64,000 nt of DNA from Geminocystis sp050753365 (lineage in GTDB: Bacteria > Cyanobacteriota > Cyanobacteriia > Cyanobacteriales > Cyanobacteriaceae), in contig NZ_JBLZFY010000012.1 in assembly GCF_050753365.1 (NCBI RefSeq), positions 5,332 to 69,331 on the forward strand. The letters run 5' to 3'. The number at the start of each line of letters is the position of its first letter. The first letter of the stretch is position 1. Of the stretch, positions 27,955 to 36,067 are shown in pieces. The position numbers and the translations under genes were made by a program. A model generated the notes under the pieces. That model was not told where the DNA came from. It did not search any database and saw nothing but the letters and a program-made list of their open reading frames with translations.

Positions 27955-29028
27955 TTAGGGTTTGCTGAATAAAACCAATAAAATTAAAATAGTATTGATG
28001 ATATAAAATGATCCCACAATTTGAGTTTCTGACCAACCACTTAATTCTAAATGATGATGAATAGGTGCCATTTTAAATAGTCTTTTCCCTTTTCCTTCAG
28101 CGTCTTTTGTGGCTTTATAATAAGTCACTTGGGCAATAACGGATAAAGATTCGATAAAAAATAATAAACTGATAATGAATAACGCCCATAAATTTTGACT
28201 TAAAATTCCTACGGCGGCTAAACTTGCACCTAGTGCTAATGAACCAGTATCTCCCATAAATACGGAGGCTTTATTGCGGTTATGCACCACAAAACCAAGA
28301 CAACCGCCACTAATGGCTAAACAAAAAGCTAACAAGTCAGGATGATTAACCCCTGCTAAAATTCCTAAACCCAAAAATGCGATCGAACTTGTACCTCCTG
28401 CTAAACCGTCAACACCATCGGTTAAATTAGTAGCATTACTTTCCGCAACGATAACAAAAATAGCCACGAACCAGAAAAGAAAACTCAGGGGTAAAATGAT
28501 ATTGAAGGGTAAACTAACATTAGTGATAGATTCTGGTTGACTCATATACATCCAAACACAGAAAACCACCGCAAAACCGATTTGTAAAACTAACTTTTGC
28601 TTCGGAGTTAATCCCATATTGGTTTTTTTGCGTAAAATTTGCCAATCATCCACCCAACCGATAAAACCATAGGCAAGGGTGACAAAACCAACAGCAATCA
28701 CCTCATGGGTGAATCCTCCCGTGATTAAACCGATAATTACCGCCGTAGGAATAAAAAAAATTCCCCCCATGGTAGGTGTACCAGCTTTTTTGAGATGACT
28801 TTGAGGGCCGTCTTCTTGTATTATTTGTGACGCTTTTATTTTTTGTAAAACGGGTACAACGATATAACCTAATATAGCAGTTACGATCGAGGTTAAGAAC
28901 AGAGGTAAAATTTGTATAGTAGAAAGAAAACTGAAGCCAACGACAATTAAAATAAAAGTCAAAAAACCGAGCAAAAACCATCCTGACGGATTAAAAATAC
29001 GATTCACAGAGGAAGTGTTAGTTTCCAT
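27955..29028 (-). CDS. mraY: Phospho-N-acetylmuramoyl-pentapeptide transferase
   Basis: 357 residues from the ATG at 29028; an upstream start at 29055 adds nine residues. About ten membrane helices; KKAGTPTMGGIFFIP, ESNATNLTDGVDGLAGG, FMGDTGSLALGA and APIHHHLELSGWSETQIV are the MraY signature segments with the catalytic Asp residues. It makes lipid I in peptidoglycan synthesis at the plasma membrane. Its 5' end lies about 90 bases from the integrated element's left boundary. Confidence 0.95.
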   Translation of the reverse strand: METNTSSVNRIFNPSGWFLLGFLTFILIVVGFSFLSTIQILPLFLTSIVTAILGYIVVPVLQKIKASQIIQEDGPQSHLKKAGTPTMGGIFFIPTAVIIGLITGGFTHEVIAVGFVTLAYGFIGWVDDWQILRKKTNMGLTPKQKLVLQIGFAVVFCVWMYMSQPESITNVSLPFNIILPLSFLFWFVAIFVIVAESNATNLTDGVDGLAGGTSSIAFLGLGILAGVNHPDLLAFCLAISGGCLGFVVHNRNKASVFMGDTGSLALGASLAAVGILSQNLWALFIISLLFFIESLSVIAQVTYYKATKDAEGKGKRLFKMAPIHHHLELSGWSETQIVGSFYIINTILILLVLFSKP

Positions 29029-29121
29029 AGCCTTGAAAGAATAAACAATGAACAACTAATCATTATCAATGATCCTATTCTTTCTGACTAATTTTTTTAT
29101 GTAGGGTCTGCTGAAAAAGTA

Positions 29122-29187
29122 TATAGAGAGGGTTGTGTGAAGTGGACGTATCGTGACTCGAACACGAGACCCCATCGATGTCAACGA
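29122..29187. repeat. attL: displaced 3' part of tRNA-Val and flank
   Basis: 66 bases matching 35570-35635 with six differences. Bases 29143-29187 are the 3' half of a tRNA-Val read on the minus strand, lacking the 5' half. CCCCATCGATGTCAACGA (the anticodon-stem side) is identical in both copies. Four of the differences form two compensated base pairs of the T-stem. Confidence 0.85.
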
Positions 29188-29253
29188 CAATAAATGTTAT
29201 TATATACCATAAATTAACCTTCCCTGATTCATTTTTGTCTTTTTTTATAACAA

Positions 29254-29279
29254 AATTGGTCTAAAAATGGTCTAAAAAA
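29254..29279. repeat. Left arm-type direct repeats TTGGTCTAAAAA
   Basis: Two direct TGGTCTAAA units about 70 bases inside attL and directly before the integrase start. The same pair in the same orientation lies at 35488-35512, about 60 bases inside attR. Likely integrase arm-binding sites. Confidence 0.6.
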
Positions 29280-29281
29280 AT

Positions 29282-30457
29282 ATGGCACAAAATCAACGTT
29301 TTAGACCTGATGGTCTTAAAGTATCTATTGAAAATAATAATGGTACTGTTAGATTACGTTTCACATATCAAGGTAAACGTGAATCTATTAATTATCCTCT
29401 CAATTATTTTGATCCTCAAAATCAACAAATTGCGATCGCTAAAGCTACTGAGATTCATAATGATATTTACCTTTACCAGAAATATGATGAAACAAAGGAA
29501 AAATATCAATTAAAGTCAAAGGTAGTAAAACATGATTTTGGATTAAAAGAAATTACTCTCAGAGAGATTTGGGAATTTTACAAAGACTTTAAAAAAGATG
29601 ACATAGCAGTTACTACTCAGAAAAATAACTGGTCAAAAATAGATAAAACTTTAGATGAAAATTTAACTGTTGATCAGATAGCTAATTATGTAATTTTGCT
29701 TTTGAATAAATATGCAAAAAGTACAGTTAAGCGATTATTACAAGACATATCAGCAAGTATTGGAATTGCTATTTCTTTTGGTAAATTCAAAGGTGATAAT
29801 AATGTTATTAAAATCATTGAATCTTTAGGAGTTAATAAGAAAAAAACTATAAAATCTTTTAGTAAAGATGAAGTAACAGTGATTTTAGATGCTTTTAAAA
29901 ACGATAAATATTTACTAGATAAAGGACTGTTAAACTATCAATATTATTATAATTTTGTTGCTTTTAGATTCTTAACAGGGACTAGACCTAGTGAAGCTAT
30001 CGCTGTTACTTGGAATGATATTTTTGAAAAAAATGGGAAAACTTGGTTAAGAATAAACAAACGTTACACTGGTAGCAAAATTGTTAAGGGTACAAAAAAT
30101 GGTGTTGATATTAGAATGTTTCCTGTTAATGATCAACTAAAAGAATTAATTGATAATATCCCTAAAAATGATAACCCTGATAATTTAATTTTTCCTAGTC
30201 TTACTGGTATTTATATCGATCGAAAAAACTTTAGTACTAGAATTTGGAAACCCTTAATTTTGAAATTAGTTGATGAAGGTTTAGTCAAAGAATATTTAAC
30301 TTTTTATGATGTCAGACATACTTTTATAACTCACCTATGTCGATCAGGAAAAGCTGATTTACAAACTATAGCTAATATTGTAGGTAATTCAGTACCAACT
30401 TTGATCAGAAATTATTTAGCAGTAGATGAAAGTTTAGAATTACCAGAATTATTTTAG
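29282..30457 (+). CDS. Tyrosine recombinase (integrase)
   Basis: 391 residues. The N-terminal part is a SAM-like/core-binding region; the catalytic domain has FLTGTRPSEAIAVTW (first Arg), DVRHTFITHL (HxxR region) and PTLIRNYLAVDE with the nucleophilic Tyr. Directly next to attL, the usual place for a tRNA-specific integrase; its start abuts the arm-type repeats, so binding of integrase there could repress its own expression. Codon use is very A/T-rich, like the rest of the element. Confidence 0.9.
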   Translation: MAQNQRFRPDGLKVSIENNNGTVRLRFTYQGKRESINYPLNYFDPQNQQIAIAKATEIHNDIYLYQKYDETKEKYQLKSKVVKHDFGLKEITLREIWEFYKDFKKDDIAVTTQKNNWSKIDKTLDENLTVDQIANYVILLLNKYAKSTVKRLLQDISASIGIAISFGKFKGDNNVIKIIESLGVNKKKTIKSFSKDEVTVILDAFKNDKYLLDKGLLNYQYYYNFVAFRFLTGTRPSEAIAVTWNDIFEKNGKTWLRINKRYTGSKIVKGTKNGVDIRMFPVNDQLKELIDNIPKNDNPDNLIFPSLTGIYIDRKNFSTRIWKPLILKLVDEGLVKEYLTFYDVRHTFITHLCRSGKADLQTIANIVGNSVPTLIRNYLAVDESLELPELF

Positions 30458-30635
30458 GATAAACAAACATTCATTTTAAGGTACATTAAAGGGCAAAATA
30501 AACCCTTTAATTACTTTAAGGATTAATCCTAAAGAGTATAGCGTAAACAACGCAAATAAACGTATATATTCTAAGAGTTAATAACTACAATAATTCTAGG
30601 ATTAAAACTTACAAAGTAATCATAATACCTCAATC

Positions 30636-30718
30636 TCACTTGTTACAGTGAAAAGATGCTTATTATATATGCTATAATCAAGTCGTAAATAATAGCTAAA
30701 GTTCACTTGTTACAGTGA
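30636..30718 (+). promoter_or_regulatory. Promoter flanked by two identical palindromic operators
   Basis: TCACTTGTTACAGTGA at 30636-30651 and again at 30703-30718 (arms TCACT/AGTGA) flank an extended -10, TGCTATAAT at 30670-30678. The start codon of the first small gene is at 30732. A repressor bound to both sites would block the promoter. Further copies are at 30879 (one mismatch) and 32445 (inverted). Confidence 0.7.
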
Positions 30719-30731
30719 AAAAATTGCATCC

Positions 30732-31013
30732 ATGCACAAATACAACTTAGATAACCTAAAACCATTTAGAAGTAAATGGCAAAATTCTAAAACAAAGTTA
30801 ATTAGAGTACCTGAGATATTTGAAGATGAAATATTAACTTATGCTCATCAATTAGACTCAGGAATAAATAATCCTAATTCACTTGTTACAGAGAAACTTA
30901 AGGAAATAGTCAATAAAATTGATAATCAAGAATCTGGTTATAAGGTAAAGTATGCTAATAACTTAATCAAAGATATTAAACAATTAGTTAATGAAGGAAA
31001 AAACAATGGTTAA
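30732..31013 (+). CDS. Small element-encoded regulator-like protein
   Basis: 93 residues, Lys/Asn-rich. The segment TKLIRVPEIFEDEILTYAHQLD resembles a strand plus helix of ribbon-helix-helix or replication-control proteins, as seen next to many cyanobacterial phage and plasmid genes, but I cannot place it in a family. Just downstream of the doubly operated promoter and carrying a third, imperfect operator copy inside its coding sequence, so it is a candidate autorepressor or copy-control protein. Overlaps the next gene. Confidence 0.6.
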   Translation: MHKYNLDNLKPFRSKWQNSKTKLIRVPEIFEDEILTYAHQLDSGINNPNSLVTEKLKEIVNKIDNQESGYKVKYANNLIKDIKQLVNEGKNNG

Positions 31014-31356
31014 AAGAAATAAAAAAACATTTGTTGCTTATCTTAATCCTAATTTAGTTAGTGCTTTTGATTCTTATTGTTCAGAAAATAAAGTATTAAA
31101 AAGTGAAATTTTATCAATGCTTTTATTGGAGTTTTTATTGTCCTCAGAGTCTTTACCAGAAAAAGCAAAAAAGGAACTATATCAAATTAAAAATTTAGAT
31201 GAAATTTTAGCTCATAAACTTAGCCCAAAAACTTCTTTAATACAAGAAAATGAAGAATTAAAAAGAGGTCTAGAAACTTTAGATACCTTGATGAATCAAT
31301 GGCATTCTTGTTTGAAAAAAATTATTGAAACAAAAGATTCAGAAATTGAATTATAA
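31006..31356 (+). CDS. Small ribbon-helix-helix-like protein
   Basis: 116 residues from the ATG at 31006, preceded by GAAGGA and overlapping the previous stop by 8 bases. KKTFVAYLNPNLVSAFDSYCSENKVLKSEILSMLLLEFL reads as a strand followed by two helices, as in CopG/Arc-type DNA-binding proteins; a coiled-coil-like helix follows (about 75-115). Probably coregulated with the preceding gene; one of the two should bind the palindromic operators. Confidence 0.6.
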   Translation: MVKRNKKTFVAYLNPNLVSAFDSYCSENKVLKSEILSMLLLEFLLSSESLPEKAKKELYQIKNLDEILAHKLSPKTSLIQENEELKRGLETLDTLMNQWHSCLKKIIETKDSEIEL

Positions 31357-31360
31357 TAGT

Positions 31361-31473
31361 GTCTATGCACAAAAAATCCTTTCAAAGATTTACTTGAAAG
31401 GATAGACAAAAAAGCAAAAAGGTGTTTACGGTACACCTACCAAAACCGTTTTTACTGTAATCAGCAGTAAAAA
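31361..31473 (+). promoter_or_regulatory. Three consecutive stem-loops before the primase
   Basis: Stem 1: ATCCTTTCAA/TTGAAAGGAT at 31376-31403, extended by GTCTAT/ATAGAC. Stem 2: AGGTGT/ACACCT at 31420-31438. Stem 3: TTTTTACTG/CAGTAAAAA at 31449-31473. No gene in the interval. Candidates: origin of replication, antisense/leader RNA control of the replication gene, or terminator-antiterminator. Confidence 0.6.
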
Positions 31474-31504
31474 TAATCAAATTAATAAATTTTAATATAG
31501 CTCT

Positions 31505-32521
31505 ATGTTACCAGAAAATAGCCAAATTAACGAGTTTTTAGAGTGTCTAGGATACTGTGAAGGTGAAAAAGTTTTTATTAGAACAATTCCCATAGACAAG
31601 AATGATAAAGAAAAATCACCTAAAAATCTTACACTCACTTATCCCATAAATAATTTACCAAAACAAGAATCAGGTTATAGTGTCTATTTTGTAGTCAATG
31701 GTCAAGGTAATTCCAAAAAAGATATTAAAACCGCAAAAGCCTTATTTTGTGAGTTTGATAACCTATCCTATGATGAACAATTAACCATTATTGAGAAATT
31801 TCAATTACCTTATCCCACAATCAGATTATTTACGGGAGGTAAAAGCATTCATCATTACTGGGTATTTGATCAACCGGTACCTATTGAACAATGACAAGAA
31901 TTAATTAAAGACTTAATTGATTATGTCGGATCAGACCAAGCAGTTAAAGACCCTTCAAGAATAATGAGATTACCAGATTATACACACTACTCAAAAGATG
32001 AAAAAGGTAATCTAATTCAAGGGGAAAAATCAAAGGTGATCGGCGGTTCTTTAAATACTTACTCTTATCAAGAATTAAGAGATTTAATTCCTAGAAATAT
32101 TCCCAAAGAGATAAAAAGAGTTATCAGCAATCATCAAGTTACTGATAATCAGGTTATTAGCTTTATAAAAGATGTTATTAAACCTCATCAAAAAGGTAGT
32201 AATACTTATCAAAACTATAGAGAACTATTAGGAGCGATCAAACAACTTTATGGACAAGATACAGCTTTAGATTTTATTGATATTATTGGTTCAAATGATG
32301 ATTATAATTGGTCACAAATTATTGAATCAACTAATGGCAATTTTACTTTAGGTACTATTTATTATCAGTTAATGGAGTTAGGATTAATCACTAAAAATCA
32401 ATGGACAAATCTATTTAAGTCTAATAACTTAAAATCTTCTAAGCTCACTGTAACAAGTGAAAAAAAGACTCTCAGAATAATACTACAAACGATGAAAATA
32501 TCATCAATGATTCTTGGGTAA
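31505..32521 (+). pseudogene. RepB/AEP-type primase, interrupted by in-frame TGA
   Basis: Reads as one frame from 31505 to 32521 except for a TGA at 31892-31894. Before it: VYFVVNGQGNSKKDIKTAK, FCEFDNLSYDEQ, RLFTGGKSIHHYWVFD; after it, in the same frame, QELIKDLIDYVG, DPSRIMRLPDYTHYS. This is the archaeo-eukaryotic primase pattern (acidic pair, GGKS-H-W, then SRIMRLP). The TGA most likely replaced TGG (Trp). The 3' end is cut short by a frame change at 32461. Either a dying gene, or a short N-terminal protein plus an internal restart at 31964. Confidence 0.75.
32445..32467 (+). promoter_or_regulatory. Operator copy plus A_AAA_AAG slippery heptamer
   Basis: The inverted operator TCACTGTAACAAGTGA (32445-32460; also a 5-bp hairpin) is followed at once by AAAAAAG (32461-32467 with the preceding A), in phase as GAA AAA AAG. 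A -1 slip here enters the helicase frame, which is closed by TGA at 32458-32460 and opens exactly at 32461. Confidence 0.55.
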
Positions 32522-32622
32522 ATATTGCCACTGAAGAATTATTTAGTGGTTATTGGATTAGTTTAAATGGTATTTTATATCAATTTAATGGTCAATATTA
32601 TGAAGAAATAGAAGATGGAATA

Positions 32623-34851
32623 GTGAAACAAAAAATTAATTATTGGTGTGCTAATTATATTGATGATAAAGGTAAAAAAAGTAAAGCTAGTCCTAGCAGT
32701 GTTAAAAATCTGTATGAATGGGTAAATCAAAAGTTTTATGTTTCACCATCAAAAATTAATTGTGAGGGAATACCAGTAAAGAATGGTTACTTAGCATTAA
32801 CCAAAGATGAAAATAATAAGCCTAAATTTGAGTTAAAAAACTACTCTCACGATGTTTATTTTACTTATCAAAGTCAAGTTAACTATGATCCAAAAGCAAG
32901 TAAAGAACCAGCAATTAAATTATTAGAATGCTTAGATGAACCATATAAAAGTTTATTTGTTAAAAGTCTTAGTACAATTTTAGAATTTAAGACAATTAAG
33001 GAAGAATGGGATCGAATAAAAGCCCTTTTATTAATTGGTGATGGTAGCAACGGAAAAGACACTTTAAGGGAAGTCATTAGTTTAATTTTAGGTGAACAGG
33101 GCATAACATCCTGTTCTCTCAATGATTTTTCACAATCACGAGGTTTTAATGTAGCTAGACTTGCCACTAATCCTAAACTTAATTGGAGTAGTGAAAACAG
33201 GGAAATTAACATTGATTCAATTCAATCATTAAAACAAGCTATCACGGGCGATCCATTGTTTATTGAAGGCAAAGGTAAAGATGGTTTTGAAGTCAAATTA
33301 AATACCTTATTCATTTTCAATACTAACCATAAACCAGATTTAAAAGGGAATCAATTTGCTATTCAGTCACGACTTACCTTAATCCCCTTTACTAAAACCT
33401 ATTCTATGACACCCAAAAAAGGTGAATTACAAGCCGATCCAAGATTTAAGCATGATAAAAACTTTCTGGTTAGTGTGGTAGCTCCAGCATTCTTAAATTT
33501 ATTGATTGATGCTTTTGGAGATGTTTACCAAAAAGGCATTAATTATCAAGAATCAGAAACTTATTTTAATGAGGTTATTGAAGAAAATAATCACCTTAGA
33601 AAATTTGCTAAAGATTTAGGATTAACTTTCACTGGTGATGATTCAGATCGGTTAAGTGTTAGTGATATATATAGCCATTTAATGCAATGGTATTTTGATA
33701 ATGGGTATGTAGATTTTGAAACCAAAAATGAGAAAGTTAAAAATATTTGGTTAGATGATGACAAAAGAGACCCTGTTGTCAAACTCAGTAAAGATTTAAA
33801 ACCAAGAATTTTAGAGTTATTCCCAAAAGTCCAAGAATATTCTCACAACAGGAAAAAATATTTATGTGGATTAAAATTTGATTTAGACTCATTAGACTCA
33901 TACGAAAAAGCTGAAAGTATTGATAATAAAGAGTTTGAGGACACTCATGTTGACTCATTTTTAGACTCATTTCAGACTCATAAACAGACTCATTCATTGA
34001 CTCATAGTGACTCATTTTGCTCTAACAATCACTCAAAAACTAATGATCAGGTTACTTCTTCTAACTCTGAACTCAACAAACAAGAAAAACCTGATTTAAC
34101 TATTGATCAAAATGAAAAAAATGAGTCAACTGAATCTAAAAATGAGTCAACGAATGAGTCTAAAATGAGTCAAGATATGAGTCAAGATATGAGTCAACAA
34201 AAACCTGAAAACCCTAATAAAATCAATAGTTCTCAGAATACCTATGAGTCAACACAAGAAAAAGTGAGTCAAGAAAAAAATGAAGTTGATTTTAAGGAAG
34301 CAGTGAAAACTATTAATGACTTTTTAGAAACTAAGAAGGGAGTAGTTAATAAAGAACAAAAAAGACTTTATATCAAGGCTTTTATCCAAAGAGACTATAA
34401 AAATCTCTATGACTTATCTGATGATGAGTTAGTGAAGCTATATAATCACTGTTTTGACAATCAAACTAATGATTTACCAGAACACAAAAAACCTGATTTT
34501 AAAATAGGTGATAAAGTCCGTAGTTGTGGCAATGCTATCTATGAGATTGTTAAAGTTAATGACAATGATTCAGTGGAAGGAAAATGTTTAGAGTATTCTG
34601 AGTTTCCTGAGTTTATTGGTCAAACATGGAATATCAAAAAGAAAGAGATTAAAGAGATTGTTGAATCAAGTCTTTTTGATTATTGTGTAGGTGAAAAAGT
34701 CTATGTTTTCGATAATAAAGAAGGTAATTGGCTATTGGCAACGGTAGAAAACAATTATGGTTATGGAGTAAAAGTTAAACTAGATACTTTCAGATTAGGG
34801 TCTTTTTTGATGATCGCTAATTCTAAATCTATTTGTAGAAAAGTGTCTTAA
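32623..34851 (+). CDS. D5-type superfamily 3 helicase with disordered and SH3-like tail
   Basis: 742 residues from a GTG, but the frame is open from 32461 and the extra codons (NIATEELFSGYWISLNGILYQ) look protein-like, so it was probably the C-terminal half of a primase-helicase. Walker A GDGSNGKDT near residues 140-150, NWSSE (Walker B), FIFNTNHKPDLKG (sensor). Residues about 425-560 are a Ser/Thr/Gln-rich low-complexity tract made of GACTCA/TGAGTC words. The tail (about 625-740) has two FKIGDKVRS/YCVGEKVYV units resembling small beta barrels. Predicted replication helicase of the element. Confidence 0.8.
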   Translation: MKQKINYWCANYIDDKGKKSKASPSSVKNLYEWVNQKFYVSPSKINCEGIPVKNGYLALTKDENNKPKFELKNYSHDVYFTYQSQVNYDPKASKEPAIKLLECLDEPYKSLFVKSLSTILEFKTIKEEWDRIKALLLIGDGSNGKDTLREVISLILGEQGITSCSLNDFSQSRGFNVARLATNPKLNWSSENREINIDSIQSLKQAITGDPLFIEGKGKDGFEVKLNTLFIFNTNHKPDLKGNQFAIQSRLTLIPFTKTYSMTPKKGELQADPRFKHDKNFLVSVVAPAFLNLLIDAFGDVYQKGINYQESETYFNEVIEENNHLRKFAKDLGLTFTGDDSDRLSVSDIYSHLMQWYFDNGYVDFETKNEKVKNIWLDDDKRDPVVKLSKDLKPRILELFPKVQEYSHNRKKYLCGLKFDLDSLDSYEKAESIDNKEFEDTHVDSFLDSFQTHKQTHSLTHSDSFCSNNHSKTNDQVTSSNSELNKQEKPDLTIDQNEKNESTESKNESTNESKMSQDMSQDMSQQKPENPNKINSSQNTYESTQEKVSQEKNEVDFKEAVKTINDFLETKKGVVNKEQKRLYIKAFIQRDYKNLYDLSDDELVKLYNHCFDNQTNDLPEHKKPDFKIGDKVRSCGNAIYEIVKVNDNDSVEGKCLEYSEFPEFIGQTWNIKKKEIKEIVESSLFDYCVGEKVYVFDNKEGNWLLATVENNYGYGVKVKLDTFRLGSFLMIANSKSICRKVS
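33886..34275. repeat. GACTCA array followed by TGAGTC array
   Basis: Eight GACTCA words between 33886 and about 34015, then about eight TGAGTC words between 34122 and 34270; the second set is the reverse complement of the first. They lie inside the helicase gene and encode unrelated peptides (DSF/THS versus ESK/MSQ), so the shared feature is at DNA level. Confidence 0.65.
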
Positions 34852-35569
34852 TCATAAAATTTGCTAAATATATTTTAGACAAGATTGAGAGTAAACAAAA
34901 AAGTTATAGAAGTAATGGTAAGAGATTAATTAATTTCAGATATTAAAAAATTAGTTGAGAAATTATTAGCTAAATTATCATTACAAACATATCTTTTATT
35001 AACTACTGATAATCGTGAGTCATGGTTACAATTTACATCAAGTCTAATGATGTAATGGGAAAAGGACAAAAGACTTAAGAACATTTTGCTGATAATAGCT
35101 ATTTGAGAGAAAAGTTAGGGAATTTTTGGAAGCGGTAGTTAACCATAGGGACTAATGGGGAAAGTAAACAAGATTTTGCTAAAAACTACTAAGGAAAAAT
35201 AACTAATTTATAAGGGTTTTAACTTCCTGTACATTTTTGGTCTTTTATAGGGTCATAATTGAGCGATTTTTTATTTTTCTAAACTATCGGTACTTATACC
35301 AACACCTAAGCCCAAAATATGCACGGAAGATTATTGCACAGACTTGCTTAAGTCTGCTGTCAACCCCTTAAGGGGTTTTAAGGGTTCATACTCTACTGAC
35401 AAACCTTTAAGGGTTGGAAATTATTAAACACAGTTGGATAAATGTTAAAACAGCAATTTAGTAAACATTTATAACTTTTTAAGTGTAATTGGTCTAAATT
35501 TGGTCTAAAAATATTTGAACAATTAAAAAAGAAAAAGAAAAACCGATAAAGGAAAGCCTAGAATGATTG
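34852..35569. other. Non-coding right end of element, with palindromes and arm sites
   Basis: About 720 bases without a convincing gene; a short frame near 34945-35060 may be a relic. CAGACTTGCTTAAGTCTG (35339-35356) and the perfect 16-base palindrome AACCCCTTAAGGGGTT (35362-35377) form a hairpin zone. At 35488-35512 are two direct TTGGTCTAAA units matching those at 29254. The hairpins may terminate helicase transcription or belong to the recombination site. Confidence 0.55.
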
Positions 35570-35635
35570 TATAGAGAGGGTTTTGTTAAGTGGACGTAGC
35601 CTGACTCGAACAGGCGACCCCATCGATGTCAACGA
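35570..35635. repeat. attR: 3' part of intact tRNA-Val and flank
   Basis: Right copy of the 66-base att repeat; bases 35591-35635 are the 3' half of the functional tRNA. By the usual geometry this half came from the element and restored the tRNA. Confidence 0.8.
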
Positions 35636-35664
35636 TGTACTCTAACCAACTGAGCTATACGTCC
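35591..35664 (-). tRNA. tRNA-Val(GAC)
   Basis: 74 bases without encoded CCA. Acceptor GGACGTA/TACGTCC, D-arm GCTC..GAGT, anticodon stem CATCG/CGATG with loop TTGACAT (anticodon GAC), T-stem GCCTG/CAGGC with loop TTCGAGT, discriminator A. It is the integration target of the element on its left, and its 3' half lies within attR. Confidence 0.95.
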
Positions 35665-35665
35665 T

Positions 35666-36067
35666 AGCAGTAAATTATTATATCTTCAATTAAGAAATAA
35701 TGCAAGTCGATCTTCAATAAAGCGGTAATTCTCAGATTTTTCTCTCTCTAAATTGTCTGTCTAATCTATTTTGAGTATGATAAATTATTGATGAAGGTTT
35801 AATATCACCTATTTTCCTTAATAATTGTCTTGTCCTAATAGTTTCAATAAAATTTTGAGGTGTTGTATTTCCATAGGTACGATCGATCTATTCTTTTACC
35901 AAGCATATTTTTGATTTTATAACATACTTTTGGACAAAAATACTATTATTTTAACAAGTTTCTGATTATACCATATTAAAGAGTTTTAAAAAAAATTTAA
36001 TATTTTGTAAATTTAAGTTAAGATTAATGTTCTAATATCAATCATAATTTAATAAGCATATATACTC
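35666..36067. other. Spacer between tRNA-Val and a small ORF
   Basis: About 400 bases with no supported gene. Includes at 35768-35790 a copy of the TTTGAGTATGATAAATTATTG repeat end also found at 15219 and 19868, and on the minus strand a short open stretch (MEIQHLKILLKLLGQDN) that may be a gene relic. Confidence 0.4.

Larger units (their letters stand above)
29188..35635. mobile_element. Integrative element in tRNA-Val(GAC), about 6.4 kb
   Basis: Bounded by the 66-base att repeats, with integrase at the left, two small regulators, a three-hairpin spacer, a primase/D5-helicase and arm-type repeats at both ends. No capsid, tail, lysis or conjugation gene is visible, so it looks like a satellite or integrated plasmid rather than a prophage. 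It is more AT-rich than the chromosome, and I found only two CGATCG words in it by eye whereas they are frequent outside, supporting foreign origin. Confidence 0.85.

Noticed and set aside
29188..35635. Complete prophage
   Set aside because: No capsid, terminase, portal, tail or lysis genes; only integration, regulation and replication functions.
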